The notes under the pieces are model-generated. The model was not told the origin of the DNA. It was given only the letters and a program-made list of their open reading frames with translations, and made no database searches. This document shows, piece after piece, positions 16,060 to 23,979 of a DNA stretch of 28,334 nucleotides. Both the position numbers and the translations under genes were made by a program. Position 1 is the first letter of the stretch. The number at the start of each line of letters is the position of its first letter. Source of the stretch: Caldiserica bacterium UBA4770 (GTDB lineage: Bacteria > Caldisericota > Caldisericia > Caldisericales > Caldisericaceae). The DNA lies in contig DHHO01000022.1 in NCBI GenBank assembly GCA_002403335.1, positions 1 to 28,334 of the forward strand, written 5' to 3'.

Positions 16060-16863
16060 TTAACACGCTCCTTTCAAAAAATTCTTCACGATGTTATTAA
16101 ATTCTTCTGGTTTTTCTACAAAAGCGATGTGACCTGCATCCTTGATAACGGCGAGTTCTGCTTGAGGAATTACCTTCTGGAGTTCAATGCCATTTTCTTT
16201 TGGCACAATTCGGTCTTTGTCCGAAACAATAACAAGAGTTTTGTTTTTAATATTTTTTACCTCTGCCTCCATGTTGAAGGTAGCTCCCACTGCTGCTTGC
16301 CCCTGATAAGCGTAAGCAGGCTGCGGATTTTTAAGGGAGCAGTTTACGATTTCTTCAACTATGTCGCGGTGTTCCTTCATAAATTCGTCTGTGAAGTCGT
16401 ATTTTAGTGCGTTTATTCCTCTTTCAAGGGGGGTCTCACCTGTGGGTCCCTGGAAGAGCGCATTGATTACTTCCATTGATGGAGGAACATACTTAGGTCC
16501 TCCGAAGGCTGTATTAACAAGAATGAGTTTGTTTATTACATCCCCATACTTGTAAGTAAGTGCCTGAGCAATAAATCCCCCCATAGAAAATCCAAGTATG
16601 TGGGGTTTATTTAGCCCAAGTGAATTTATAAGAGCCATTGTATCCTCTACGAAGGCATCCATAGTGTAACCTGTCTGTGGTTTGTCACTTTTTCCTGCAC
16701 CTCTGTTGTCAAATGCAATAATCCTGAAAGATTCCTTCAAACCTTCAATTGTATATTTCCACATGCAACACTGCTGGCCGATGCCTCCGATGAGGACAAG
16801 AGGTTCACCCTCTCCATGTACTTCGTAATATATTGTTACTCCTTCTCTTACGATTGTTGCCAT
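16060..16863 (-). CDS. Alpha/beta hydrolase (PcaD/esterase-like)
   Basis: This 267-residue cytosolic alpha/beta hydrolase has its nucleophile Ser93 in the elbow GFSMGGFIAQ, its acid probably Asp217 in VSDKDRIVP, and His245 in DAGHIAF. The oxyanion region is GGIGQQCCMW, with two adjacent Cys. The fold and N-terminus (FDNRGAGKSDKP) resemble 3-oxoadipate enol-lactonase and related esterases. It is the first gene of the long operon, so it could hydrolyse an ester, lactone or acyl thioester feeding the CoA pathway downstream. The start has AGGAGG about 6 bases upstream. No signal peptide is present, so it acts on imported or internal substrates. Confidence 0.9.
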   Translation of the reverse strand: MATIVREGVTIYYEVHGEGEPLVLIGGIGQQCCMWKYTIEGLKESFRIIAFDNRGAGKSDKPQTGYTMDAFVEDTMALINSLGLNKPHILGFSMGGFIAQALTYKYGDVINKLILVNTAFGGPKYVPPSMEVINALFQGPTGETPLERGINALKYDFTDEFMKEHRDIVEEIVNCSLKNPQPAYAYQGQAAVGATFNMEAEVKNIKNKTLVIVSDKDRIVPKENGIELQKVIPQAELAVIKDAGHIAFVEKPEEFNNIVKNFLKGAC

Positions 16864-16900
16864 GCCTGCCTCCTAAAATTCTACACCTGATTCACATATC

Positions 16901-16928
16901 ATTTTATGAAGTTTTTATTCTTTGTCAA
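16901..16928 (-). promoter_or_regulatory. Promoter of the 11-gene Liv/CoA operon
   Basis: On the minus strand a perfect -35 TTGACA (16923-16928) is followed after 16 bases by TAAAAT (16901-16906). Transcription would start near 16894, with a leader of about 30 bases containing AGGAGG. An imperfect dyad with TTCA/TGAA ends (about 16893-16912) covers the -10 and could be the operator of the tandem TetR protein; that part is weak. Confidence 0.75.
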
Positions 16929-17268
16929 GAGGGCGAATTGAACCATCAGAAATCTGTATGAAAAATAGAAAGGAAAGCGATAGAACAAAACGACGAGAAA
17001 GGGAATCCTAAAGAGCTTGAAGGAGGAGATTTTATGAGTCTATTAACTAATACTCACAATAGCAGTGCCTTTAAAGACAAATAAATTTAATAGAAAAATA
17101 GGCGAGACAACAGAGTTTCTAAATAATTTTCCAGAAAGTTGTCTTCACTTTCTTATAGCAGCCTGCATGGAAACGTTCTCTGTTAAATAATTCTCTAATA
17201 GCACAATTTTCTCTATCATTAGTTTAATCCTTTTTAAGGAAGGCGATATGAGAGCAGGAATGGGGTTT
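16929..17268. other. Intergenic stretch between divergent operons
   Basis: No full-length gene is seen. It holds two very short frames: one of 17 codons near 16957 with mostly charged residues (KNRKESDRTKRRERES), and the 16-codon frame at 17034 with an excellent ribosome site (listed separately). A 7-bp hairpin (AGAAAGT/ACTTTCT, about 17131-17152) lacks a T-run. No riboswitch or tRNA is recognised. Confidence 0.5.
17021..17084 (+). other. Strong ribosome binding site with a 16-codon frame
   Basis: AAGGAGGAG (about 17020-17028) stands 5 bases before an ATG at 17034 that opens MSLLTNTHNSSAFKDK and then stops at 17082-17084. The ribosome site is as good as any in the window, yet the frame is tiny. 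It may be a small peptide, a leader, or the remnant of a gene. No family is recognised. Confidence 0.3.
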
Positions 17269-17296
17269 TTGCAAAAAATGGCAAAAGGTTTAAAAT
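17269..17296 (+). promoter_or_regulatory. Promoter of the CDF transporter gene
   Basis: TTGCAA (17269-17274), a 16-base spacer and TAAAAT (17291-17296). The expected start near 17303-17304 is only 2-3 bases from the ATG at 17306, implying a leaderless message if that ATG is used. Confidence 0.55.
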
Positions 17297-17305
17297 GATT
17301 CTCAT

Positions 17306-18205
17306 ATGGAGGCAAAAGTTTTGTTTGCGAACGAAAAGCAAAGATTCGAAAAAAGTAAGAGGGTAATAAGTGTGGGGATATTCGTAAACTCCCTCCTTGC
17401 CCTTATTAAGTTAATCCTTGGGATGTGGGCACATTCAATTGCCTTAACAGGTGATGGTATTGATTCAGCAGTAGATGTTCTGAAAAATATAATTGGTTTT
17501 CAGGGAATGAGAATTGCTTCCAGGCCTCCTGATAAGGACCACCCATATGGGCATGGAAGGGCTGAGACAATTGTCTCAAATATTATTGGTCTTTCGGTAC
17601 TTATTGCAGGTATTGCCGTCTTGTGGAGTGCGGTTTCAAGTTTTGGTTTTGGTAAGGTGACAATAACCGAGCAGATGATGGTTGTTGGCGCTACTATAAG
17701 CATTGCGGGAAAGATATTCCTTTCCAGATATATGACAAAAGAAGGCAAGAAGCTTTCAGATCCCATCCTTATGGCAAATGCAAAGGATTATCTGGGAGAC
17801 GTTGTTTCTTCTCTGGCTGTTCTTTTTGGAGGGCTCATGATATTCCTTACGGGAAAGGCGTATTTTGATAACATCGCCTCAATTATTGTATCACTCATTA
17901 TTATGTATATGGGTTTTGATGTCCTCAGGGCAAGTGTCGGAGAATTTATGGAAAAGCAGGAAAATCCGGAGATTGAATCTAAAATAAGAGAAGTAGTTAA
18001 GGAGATACCAGGTGCATTTAATCCACATCTTATAAGGGTAAGAAGGCTTGGCTCTTACTATGTTGTTGATATGCATTTAGAATTTCCAAAGGAAATGAGT
18101 GTTGACGAATCTCATGCAATTATGACTGACATCGAGGAAAAGATAAAGTCACAGATGCCCGATGTTTACGATGTAACGATTCATTCTGAGCCTAATGGGA
18201 AGTAA
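17306..18205 (+). CDS. Cation diffusion facilitator with DxxxD/DxxxD metal site (Mn/Fe-type)
   Basis: This 299-residue protein has the usual six membrane segments followed by a cytosolic ferredoxin-like domain (about 210-299, EIPGAFNPHLIRVRRLGSYY...). The loop KDHPYGHGRAETI (about 77-89) is the CDF signature. The transport site reads Asp53-xxx-Asp57 in segment 2 (GDGIDSAVD), where zinc exporters have His-xxx-Asp, and Asp161-xxx-Asp165 in segment 5 (AKDYLGD). All-Asp sites are typical of Mn(II)-type members, so Mn(II) or Fe(II) export by proton exchange is more likely than zinc. Start choice: the ATG at 17306 would be leaderless; an in-frame TTG at 17321 has GGAGG 8 bases upstream and would shorten the protein by five residues. 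Confidence 0.9.
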   Translation: MEAKVLFANEKQRFEKSKRVISVGIFVNSLLALIKLILGMWAHSIALTGDGIDSAVDVLKNIIGFQGMRIASRPPDKDHPYGHGRAETIVSNIIGLSVLIAGIAVLWSAVSSFGFGKVTITEQMMVVGATISIAGKIFLSRYMTKEGKKLSDPILMANAKDYLGDVVSSLAVLFGGLMIFLTGKAYFDNIASIIVSLIIMYMGFDVLRASVGEFMEKQENPEIESKIREVVKEIPGAFNPHLIRVRRLGSYYVVDMHLEFPKEMSVDESHAIMTDIEEKIKSQMPDVYDVTIHSEPNGK

Positions 18206-18271
18206 TTGTCGTCCGTAGAAGTTGTTTGTCTAGGGGGTCAGTCCACCCCTTCGATTAAAACTAGTGGAGTA

Positions 18272-18292
18272 ACGTAGCAGTCTCGCTTTTTC
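18272..18292 (+). repeat. Possible degenerate copy of the dispersed repeat
   Basis: ACGTAGCAGTCTCGCTTTTT resembles the ACGAAGCAATCTCGCTATTT end found at 26926-26945, with a few differences, and lies in an intergenic spot. It is too short to be certain. Confidence 0.25.
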
Positions 18293-18319
18293 TTTTCCTC
18301 TACCCATCTTAACGACTTC

Positions 18320-18348
18320 TTGTCATTTTTAATTATCGTTACTATAAT
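18320..18348 (+). promoter_or_regulatory. Promoter of the double nucleotidase gene
   Basis: TTGTCA (18320-18325), a 17-base spacer and a perfect TATAAT (18343-18348). Transcription would start near 18355, leaving a short leader with AAAGGAGG directly before the ATG at 18378. It is among the best promoters in the window. Confidence 0.8.
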
Positions 18349-18377
18349 ATGGTAAGTTTTTATGAAAGGAGGTTTAT

Positions 18378-21300
18378 ATGAACAGATTCATTAAAAGAAG
18401 TATCAGTTGTTTGGTAGCTGTAGTTCTGGTGCTGTCTTTCTTTTCTTTTGCTCCGTCTTTTATTAATGCAGCTGAAACTGTTAAGGTCACTATTATGGCA
18501 ACATCAGACGAACACGGGAACATCTATCCCATCGACTACTACACCCTTCAGGAGAAGGATCGGGGTCTTGCAAAGGTTTATACACTTGTAAAAAAGGTGA
18601 GAGCAGAAAATCCCAATTCCATCCTCATCAGTAATGGTGATACCATTCAGGGAACACCACTTGTCTATTATTTTACAAAGGTAGAGACAGACAAAACTCA
18701 TCCTATGGCAGTTGCTATGAACACAATGGGGTATGATGCAATGGTTGTTGGAAACCACGAGATTCAGGATTACGGATGGGATGAACTGCAGAAGTTTTCA
18801 AAAGATGCAGAATTCCCCGTTCTTTCTGCGAATCTTGTTGATGAAAGTACCCAGGAAGTAGCAATGACTCCGTATGTCATAAAGGAAGTGAACGGTGTCA
18901 AGGTGGGAATCCTGGGGCTTACTACTGTTGACACGAATACTTATACTCCTTCCTACAATCTCAAAGGACACAAATTTGTGGATGCAGTGGAAACTGCAGG
19001 GAAATACATTGAGGAACTCAGGCCACAGGTTGACATACTCGTAGTGTCTGCTCATATGGGTTTTGAATTTGGAAGTGACACAAAGACCTTCACATATGTC
19101 ACCCCTTCCAGAGTTGGAAATGATGCTGATAAAATTATCCAGGCTTATCCTGAGATAGATGTGTTGATTACTGGGCATGACCACTATAACATTTCACCCT
19201 TTATCCGTAATGGTGTTCTCTGTGTACAACCCGGTTACTGGGGACAGGCACTTGCAAAGATTGATATCACCCTCGAGAAGACAGAAGACGGTTATAAAAT
19301 AAAGGATAAACAGGGAGTTAATTTAGCAGTTGATAAGACTGTGGAAGCTGCACCTGAGGTGCTTGAAGCTACAAAAGAGTATCATGATAAGGCTGTTGAG
19401 TATGTCAAATCTCCCATAGGAGAAGCAACTGATGATTTTGATGGGACTCTTGCAAGAATTCAGGATAATGCACTTATGGATCTCATTCATAAGGTACAGC
19501 TTGATGCGACGAAAGAGTTTGGTACGACTCTTTCTATAGCAGCGATGCTTCCTGGGACTCCCCCTGTCTGGGAGAAGGGACCAATCTCAGTAATGGATGC
19601 TTATTCGCTTTATATTTATGATAATACACTCTGGGTTGAGGAAATCTCAGGGAAGGACCTAAGGGATGCCCTTGAAGTGTCTTATAGTTATTATAATCAG
19701 TATGACTTCGGTACCTCTGATACTCCTCTTGTGAATCCTAACATCAGAGGTTACAATTTTGATACCGTTCAGGGAGTTGATTATGTGATTGATATCTCCA
19801 AACCAATAGGACAACGGGTTGTAAGCCTTACTTACAGAGGGGTTGAAGTATCTGACGATGACACCTTCAAGATTGCCGTAAATAATCACAGAGGGGGCGG
19901 AAACGGTGGATACAAAATGTTCTCTGAGGACAAGGCAATATGGAAGTCAACAGAGGAGATAAGAAATTACATCATTGAATACGTAAAGAAAGAGGGAACT
20001 ATTACCCCAGAGGTTGACAATAACTGGAAGATTTTACCCGATTATCTGCTGCTTGATGGAAGGGCTGATGTTGATATCCTTGTAAGAAAGGATGTCTTGA
20101 AAGGTTATCCTCCAGTAGGTGAATTACTGCTTGATAGAGAGATAACAAGAGCAGAGTTTGCGACGATGATTGTAAGGAGCTTCCCTTACGAGTTTATTCC
20201 ATGGGTTGGTTTAAAGACATATTCATTTAAGGATACACCTTCCACTTTCTGGGCATCTCCATACATAGAGGCACTTGCAAGAAGGGGCGTTGTTAAAGGT
20301 TTTGGTGACGGCACTTTCAGACCTAACAAAAAGGTCTCCCAACAAGAAGCTGCAACAATTCTCCTCAGGGCTATGGGTAAAGATAGTGGCTCCCTTGAGG
20401 AAAACCTTGAAACAATATATAAGATGGGGATCTTTGGCCCTGTAACTGATAAACCTCTCTATCCTAATAATCCTGTAACGAGGCTTGAAACTGCGAGGAT
20501 GATTGCAACCGTTAGATTCCCTGTTGTTACGATACTTCATACAAACGACTTTCATATGCATCTCCTTAGTGACACTGATGCAACCACAAAAAAGCCGATT
20601 GGCGGATCTGCAAGGATCTCAACCTTTGTAGATTCTGTAAGAGCGTATAATCCAAGAACTCTTCTTGTTGATGCAGGAGACAATATTGGTGGAGGCCCCC
20701 CCATCGGTCAATTCTTCTATGGCAAGAATGTCATAGAGACCTACAATGCAATTGGGTATGATTTAGCCACATTCGGTAACCATGAATTTGACTGGGGAAC
20801 AGAAACCTTAAAAGAAAGAATGAGTGAAGCAACATTTGACTATGTATCTGCAAATGTTATTGACACTGGAACAAAATCTACATTTGCGGATGCTCCTTAT
20901 GTCATAAAGACATTTGGTTTCCTTAATATCGGCTTTACCGGGGTTGATACAGTAGACCTTCCCATTCTTGTCAATCCTACAGGGATTGAGAATATCTCAG
21001 TAACGGATCCTGTAAGTGCAATAAATGCTGTTACTGGGGAGCTTCAGGGCAAGACTCACTATAATGTTGTCCTTTCTCATATGGGATATGATGTCGATAA
21101 GGTATTTGCAGACAAGATTTCAAATGTTAACCTTATCATAGGAGGCCACTCTCATACGTTGCTTAAAACTCCCGATGTAGTAAATGGTATCCCCATAGTA
21201 CAGACCGGAAGCTATGGGTACAATGTGGGGAAGGTTGTTCTTGAGTTTACTGTGAGTCCCAGTGGGGCAAAGCTTGATAACTTCAGATATTCCCTTGTCC

Positions 21301-21974
21301 CCATTACAGATTCCTTCTCCGAAGACCCCAAAATAAAGGCTATTATTGACCCTTACAATGCAGAGCTTTCCAAGAAGATGGACGAGGTTATAGGTGAGGC
21401 ACTTGTCGACCTTGATGGTGAGAGGGGAAATGTTAGAACGAAAGAAACGAACCTCGGGGATTTCATTGCAGATTGGATGAAGGAAATCTCTGATGCAGAC
21501 ATTACTATTATCAATGGTGGAGGTATTAGGGCAAGTATAAAGAAAGGTCCAATTACTGTTGGAAGTGTTTACACTGCCCTTCCTTTTGATAACTACCTTG
21601 TACTTATAGAGATCACGGGTAAGCAGGTTATTGATGCACTTGAAAATGGATTTTCTCAGGTTGAAACTGCCCAGGGTAAATTCCCTCAGATTTCGGGAAT
21701 CAGAGTGAAGGTCAATCTTAAAAAACCTGCAGGCTCAAGAGTGGTTGAGGTTCTTGTTGGTGACGAGCCTATTGAGCTTGATAAGGTTTATAAGGTTGTT
21801 ACGAATGACTTTATGGCTGCAGGTGGAGATGGTTATGTAGCATTTAAGGGAGCAAAGTCATCAAGATCAGTTACAGGTAACTTTATGAGGGATGACCTTG
21901 TTGACTATATCAGAGCAAATCCGAAAGTTGAAGCTACTGTTGATGGAAGGATTACTTATGTAGAGTCTGAGTAA
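18378..21974 (+). CDS. S-layer-anchored double nucleotidase (YfkN-like: cyclic phosphodiesterase + 5'-nucleotidase with central SLH motifs)
   Basis: This exported 1198-residue protein has a signal peptide at about 1-31. First half: metallophosphoesterase with Asp44/His46, Asp88 (NGDTIQG), Asn126-His127 (GNHE), His226, His267/His269 (GHDH), then a 5'-nucleotidase C domain (about 345-535) of CpdB type with RGGGNGGY. Centre: three SLH motifs (about 563-606, 614-668, 676-712), the second one clear (FKDTPSTFWASPYIEAL...GFGDGTFRPN). Second half: Asp724/His726, Asp768 (DAGDNIGG), Asn801-His802, His901, His924/His926, then a UshA-like C domain with NGGGIRAS, LPFDNYL and AAGGDGY. Both halves keep their metal ligands, so both should be active. 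It probably scavenges phosphate and nucleosides from extracellular nucleotides at the cell surface. SLH in the middle of the chain is unusual. Confidence 0.92.
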   Translation: MNRFIKRSISCLVAVVLVLSFFSFAPSFINAAETVKVTIMATSDEHGNIYPIDYYTLQEKDRGLAKVYTLVKKVRAENPNSILISNGDTIQGTPLVYYFTKVETDKTHPMAVAMNTMGYDAMVVGNHEIQDYGWDELQKFSKDAEFPVLSANLVDESTQEVAMTPYVIKEVNGVKVGILGLTTVDTNTYTPSYNLKGHKFVDAVETAGKYIEELRPQVDILVVSAHMGFEFGSDTKTFTYVTPSRVGNDADKIIQAYPEIDVLITGHDHYNISPFIRNGVLCVQPGYWGQALAKIDITLEKTEDGYKIKDKQGVNLAVDKTVEAAPEVLEATKEYHDKAVEYVKSPIGEATDDFDGTLARIQDNALMDLIHKVQLDATKEFGTTLSIAAMLPGTPPVWEKGPISVMDAYSLYIYDNTLWVEEISGKDLRDALEVSYSYYNQYDFGTSDTPLVNPNIRGYNFDTVQGVDYVIDISKPIGQRVVSLTYRGVEVSDDDTFKIAVNNHRGGGNGGYKMFSEDKAIWKSTEEIRNYIIEYVKKEGTITPEVDNNWKILPDYLLLDGRADVDILVRKDVLKGYPPVGELLLDREITRAEFATMIVRSFPYEFIPWVGLKTYSFKDTPSTFWASPYIEALARRGVVKGFGDGTFRPNKKVSQQEAATILLRAMGKDSGSLEENLETIYKMGIFGPVTDKPLYPNNPVTRLETARMIATVRFPVVTILHTNDFHMHLLSDTDATTKKPIGGSARISTFVDSVRAYNPRTLLVDAGDNIGGGPPIGQFFYGKNVIETYNAIGYDLATFGNHEFDWGTETLKERMSEATFDYVSANVIDTGTKSTFADAPYVIKTFGFLNIGFTGVDTVDLPILVNPTGIENISVTDPVSAINAVTGELQGKTHYNVVLSHMGYDVDKVFADKISNVNLIIGGHSHTLLKTPDVVNGIPIVQTGSYGYNVGKVVLEFTVSPSGAKLDNFRYSLVPITDSFSEDPKIKAIIDPYNAELSKKMDEVIGEALVDLDGERGNVRTKETNLGDFIADWMKEISDADITIINGGGIRASIKKGPITVGSVYTALPFDNYLVLIEITGKQVIDALENGFSQVETAQGKFPQISGIRVKVNLKKPAGSRVVEVLVGDEPIELDKVYKVVTNDFMAAGGDGYVAFKGAKSSRSVTGNFMRDDLVDYIRANPKVEATVDGRITYVESE

Positions 21975-21996
21975 TTGCTTTTTTAAGATTTATAAA

Positions 21997-22020
21997 AAAG
22001 GGGGGCATATGCCCCCCTTT
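21997..22020. terminator. Bidirectional terminator between convergent genes
   Basis: AAAGGGGGGC and GCCCCCCTTT form a perfect 10-bp stem with an ATAT loop. A run of six As to the left and TTTAATT to the right give T-runs on either strand, so it can serve both the nucleotidase gene and the convergent peptidase gene, whose stop codon follows within three bases. Confidence 0.85.
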
Positions 22021-22022
22021 AA

Positions 22023-23594
22023 TTATTTTATGTCTTCTATAAGGAAGGTAGGAGTGAGGGGTTTTCCTGTTGCTCTTTCAATGAGTTCATCCCATCTGTA
22101 CCGACTGCCCTTTCTGAATATCTCTTCAACAAGGTATTCTCCAGTGTTTTTGTTCAGTAGATTCTCCGAGACATTGTTTTTAATGAAATCTTTAAGTTGC
22201 GAGGCAAGCATCTCTCCAAGGAGATAATTGTGGTAATATACAGGGGATGTACCGAAGTGAATCTTTGCAGCCCAGTCAGGGTAATTTCTTCGCTCCTCTG
22301 GTGGATTGATATACTGAAGTTCCTTTAATGTATCATACCAGAGGTTGTTCAGGTCTCCTTCGGGGTCTTTATATAATTCTTTTTCGAAGAATACAAAGGC
22401 AATGACCCATCTTGATAATATTGCAAGCTGGAATTTGTGGAGTTTTGAGAGTTTTTCCTCAAATTTGATGATTTCGCTTTCACTGAGGTTTACAACTCTG
22501 TCATACCATTCCGGGTCTCTTGCATTTCTCTCAAATAACATTGCAATTGCCTCTGTCGTAAATATATGGGCAGGCTCCCTCAGAATAAATGGCAGAGTCT
22601 TGTCAATATATTTATCATAAACTGCATGCCCAAATTCATGGAGCATTGTTCCTGCTTCTTTTATCGAGGGCCTGATATTTGCAAGAACTCTTACATCTCT
22701 TTCTCTATCAATAGAAATGGTAAAGGCATGCTGATTTTTTCCTTTTCTCTCATAAAGGTCTGATCTTTCAAGTATGTCGCTTATGTCGAGGCCTATCAAT
22801 TCGTAGGTTCTCCTCGTGAGTTCCACAATATCGCGGTCCTTGAATATTGCATTATAATCATAGTCATCTATCTCGGGTACTTCCTGAAACCACAAGTCAG
22901 AGTAGTGCCATGGGTAAATCTCTGATCTTTCTACTCCAAACTTTTCAGCAAGGCTACGGTCAATCTCTCCCTTTATCTCTGTAAAAAGGTCATCTGTATT
23001 CTTTTTGAATTCGTTAAACATTGAATGGATTTGTTCTGTTGAAAGCTCCTGAAGCTCCATCATCATGTCGTAGTGATTATTAAAACTGAGGATCTTTGCA
23101 TTTTCATTTCTCGTTTTAATAAGCTCAATGAGGATTGGAGCAATGCGCTCCCCTACAGCTTTTCCTGCAATCCATGCCTTTTTCCTTAACTCAGTATCAT
23201 TGCTTTTTTCAAGTATCTCTGTGATTTCATTGTTTGATACTTCCCTGCCGTCAATCTTTGCTCTGAAGTTTGTAAAGATTGATTCAATTTCAACCTCTTT
23301 TCTTACAGTAGCCTCTATTCTTTCTCTGGGAAGTTGATTAGGGAGCATTGCCTGAAATAGGAGGCGAAGCTCACGTTTTTCAATCTCATCGGAAGTCTGC
23401 CCCATAAATGCCTGCACCATTTCGAATCTTTCTTTGTCCGATAGGTACAGTCTCATTTCTATTTCTGCTTTTTCAATTGCCTCTCCATAGGATGGGTCCC
23501 CAGTGGTGGTAAGCCCCCAGTATAATTTTGCAACATTCGTTCCCATTCTCTGAAGGTCTTCATTAATACCCTGAAGAAAATTTTTTATATCCAT
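22023..23594 (-). CDS. Gluzincin metallopeptidase of the M2/M3 type
   Basis: This 523-residue protein has a zinc site HEFGH at 319-323 (TMLHEFGHAVYDKY) and a probable third ligand Glu348 in TTEAIAML. The stretch LPFILREPAHIFTTEAI strongly resembles the angiotensin-converting-enzyme block LREGANPGFHEAI, and SPVYYHNYLLGEMLASQL near the C-terminus is the substrate-binding region with paired Tyr and His. No signal peptide is seen, so it is probably a cytosolic oligopeptidase or dipeptidyl carboxypeptidase. M32 carboxypeptidase was considered because of size, but the HESQS motif of that family is absent. It has its own promoter, divergent from feoA. Confidence 0.85.
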   Translation of the reverse strand: MDIKNFLQGINEDLQRMGTNVAKLYWGLTTTGDPSYGEAIEKAEIEMRLYLSDKERFEMVQAFMGQTSDEIEKRELRLLFQAMLPNQLPRERIEATVRKEVEIESIFTNFRAKIDGREVSNNEITEILEKSNDTELRKKAWIAGKAVGERIAPILIELIKTRNENAKILSFNNHYDMMMELQELSTEQIHSMFNEFKKNTDDLFTEIKGEIDRSLAEKFGVERSEIYPWHYSDLWFQEVPEIDDYDYNAIFKDRDIVELTRRTYELIGLDISDILERSDLYERKGKNQHAFTISIDRERDVRVLANIRPSIKEAGTMLHEFGHAVYDKYIDKTLPFILREPAHIFTTEAIAMLFERNARDPEWYDRVVNLSESEIIKFEEKLSKLHKFQLAILSRWVIAFVFFEKELYKDPEGDLNNLWYDTLKELQYINPPEERRNYPDWAAKIHFGTSPVYYHNYLLGEMLASQLKDFIKNNVSENLLNKNTGEYLVEEIFRKGSRYRWDELIERATGKPLTPTFLIEDIK

Positions 23595-23617
23595 TTCATC
23601 ACTCTCCCTTTATGATT

Positions 23618-23645
23618 ATTATATACTTTTGTTTTGAGTTGCAAA
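23618..23645 (-). promoter_or_regulatory. Promoter of the metallopeptidase gene
   Basis: On the minus strand TTTGCA (23640-23645) and a perfect TATAAT (23618-23623) are 16 bases apart. The leader of about 17 bases contains AGGGAG. It lies about 20 bases from the divergent feo promoter, so the DtxR site could affect it only at a distance. Confidence 0.6.
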
Positions 23646-23663
23646 TATTTATAGTAAAACATA

Positions 23664-23691
23664 TTGACTTTTCACTACAACCTTCTATACT
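23664..23691 (+). promoter_or_regulatory. Promoter of the feoAB-dtxR operon
   Basis: TTGACT (23664-23669), 16-base spacer, TATACT (23686-23691). Expected start of transcription near 23698 falls inside the palindrome at 23695-23710. Confidence 0.75.
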
Positions 23692-23694
23692 ATT

Positions 23695-23710
23695 GTTAGG
23701 TTAACCTAAC
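23695..23710 (+). promoter_or_regulatory. DtxR/IdeR-type iron box
   Basis: GTTAGGTTAACCTAAC is a perfect 16-bp palindrome placed over the transcription start of feoA. TTAGGTTA...CCTAA is the known half-site pattern of DtxR, IdeR and related iron repressors, and a DtxR-family gene closes this same operon. Iron-loaded repressor bound here would block feo transcription. Confidence 0.85.
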
Positions 23711-23727
23711 TTATGGGGGTATGATTG

Positions 23728-23979
23728 ATGGAGAATGCAGAAATAAGAGTTGCGCTTTCCGATGTTTCGGAAGGCGGAAAGGTAAAGGTAGTTGGTTTTT
23801 CAAATGTAGGAGCGGGCTTTACCCGTAGATTGCAGGAAATGGGAGTTCTCCCTGGAGAAACTGTGAACATTGTAAGAAATGCTTCTTATGGTCCTGTCGA
23901 AATTCGTGTGAAGGGGAGTAATCTTTTAATAGGACGAGGTATAGCCAGAAAAGTTATAGTGGAAGTCATTGATGAATAG
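23728..23979 (+). CDS. feoA: Ferrous iron transport protein FeoA
   Basis: This 83-residue SH3-like protein has the FeoA core VKVVGFSNVGAGFTRRLQEMGVLPGETVNIV and ends GSNLLIGRGIARKVIVEV. FeoA assists FeoB at the membrane, probably by touching its G domain. I start it at the ATG at 23728 with GGGGG about 8 bases upstream; a TTG one codon earlier is also in frame. It overlaps feoB by eight bases and is first in a three-gene iron-regulated operon. Confidence 0.93.
   Translation: MENAEIRVALSDVSEGGKVKVVGFSNVGAGFTRRLQEMGVLPGETVNIVRNASYGPVEIRVKGSNLLIGRGIARKVIVEVIDE

Noticed and set aside
16929..17268. Riboswitch (for example a manganese-sensing leader) before the CDF gene
   Set aside because: No conserved core or terminator switch is seen, and the best promoter lies right at the start codon, leaving no leader.
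18230..18257. GGGGT/ACCCC hairpin after the CDF gene, considered as terminator or tRNA piece
   Set aside because: The stem is only 5 bp, no T-run follows and no tRNA T-loop or acceptor stem is visible.
22023..23594. Annotation as M32 (Taq) carboxypeptidase
   Set aside because: The HESQS motif is missing, and LREPAHIFTTEAI plus YYHNYLLGE fit the M2/M3 group better.
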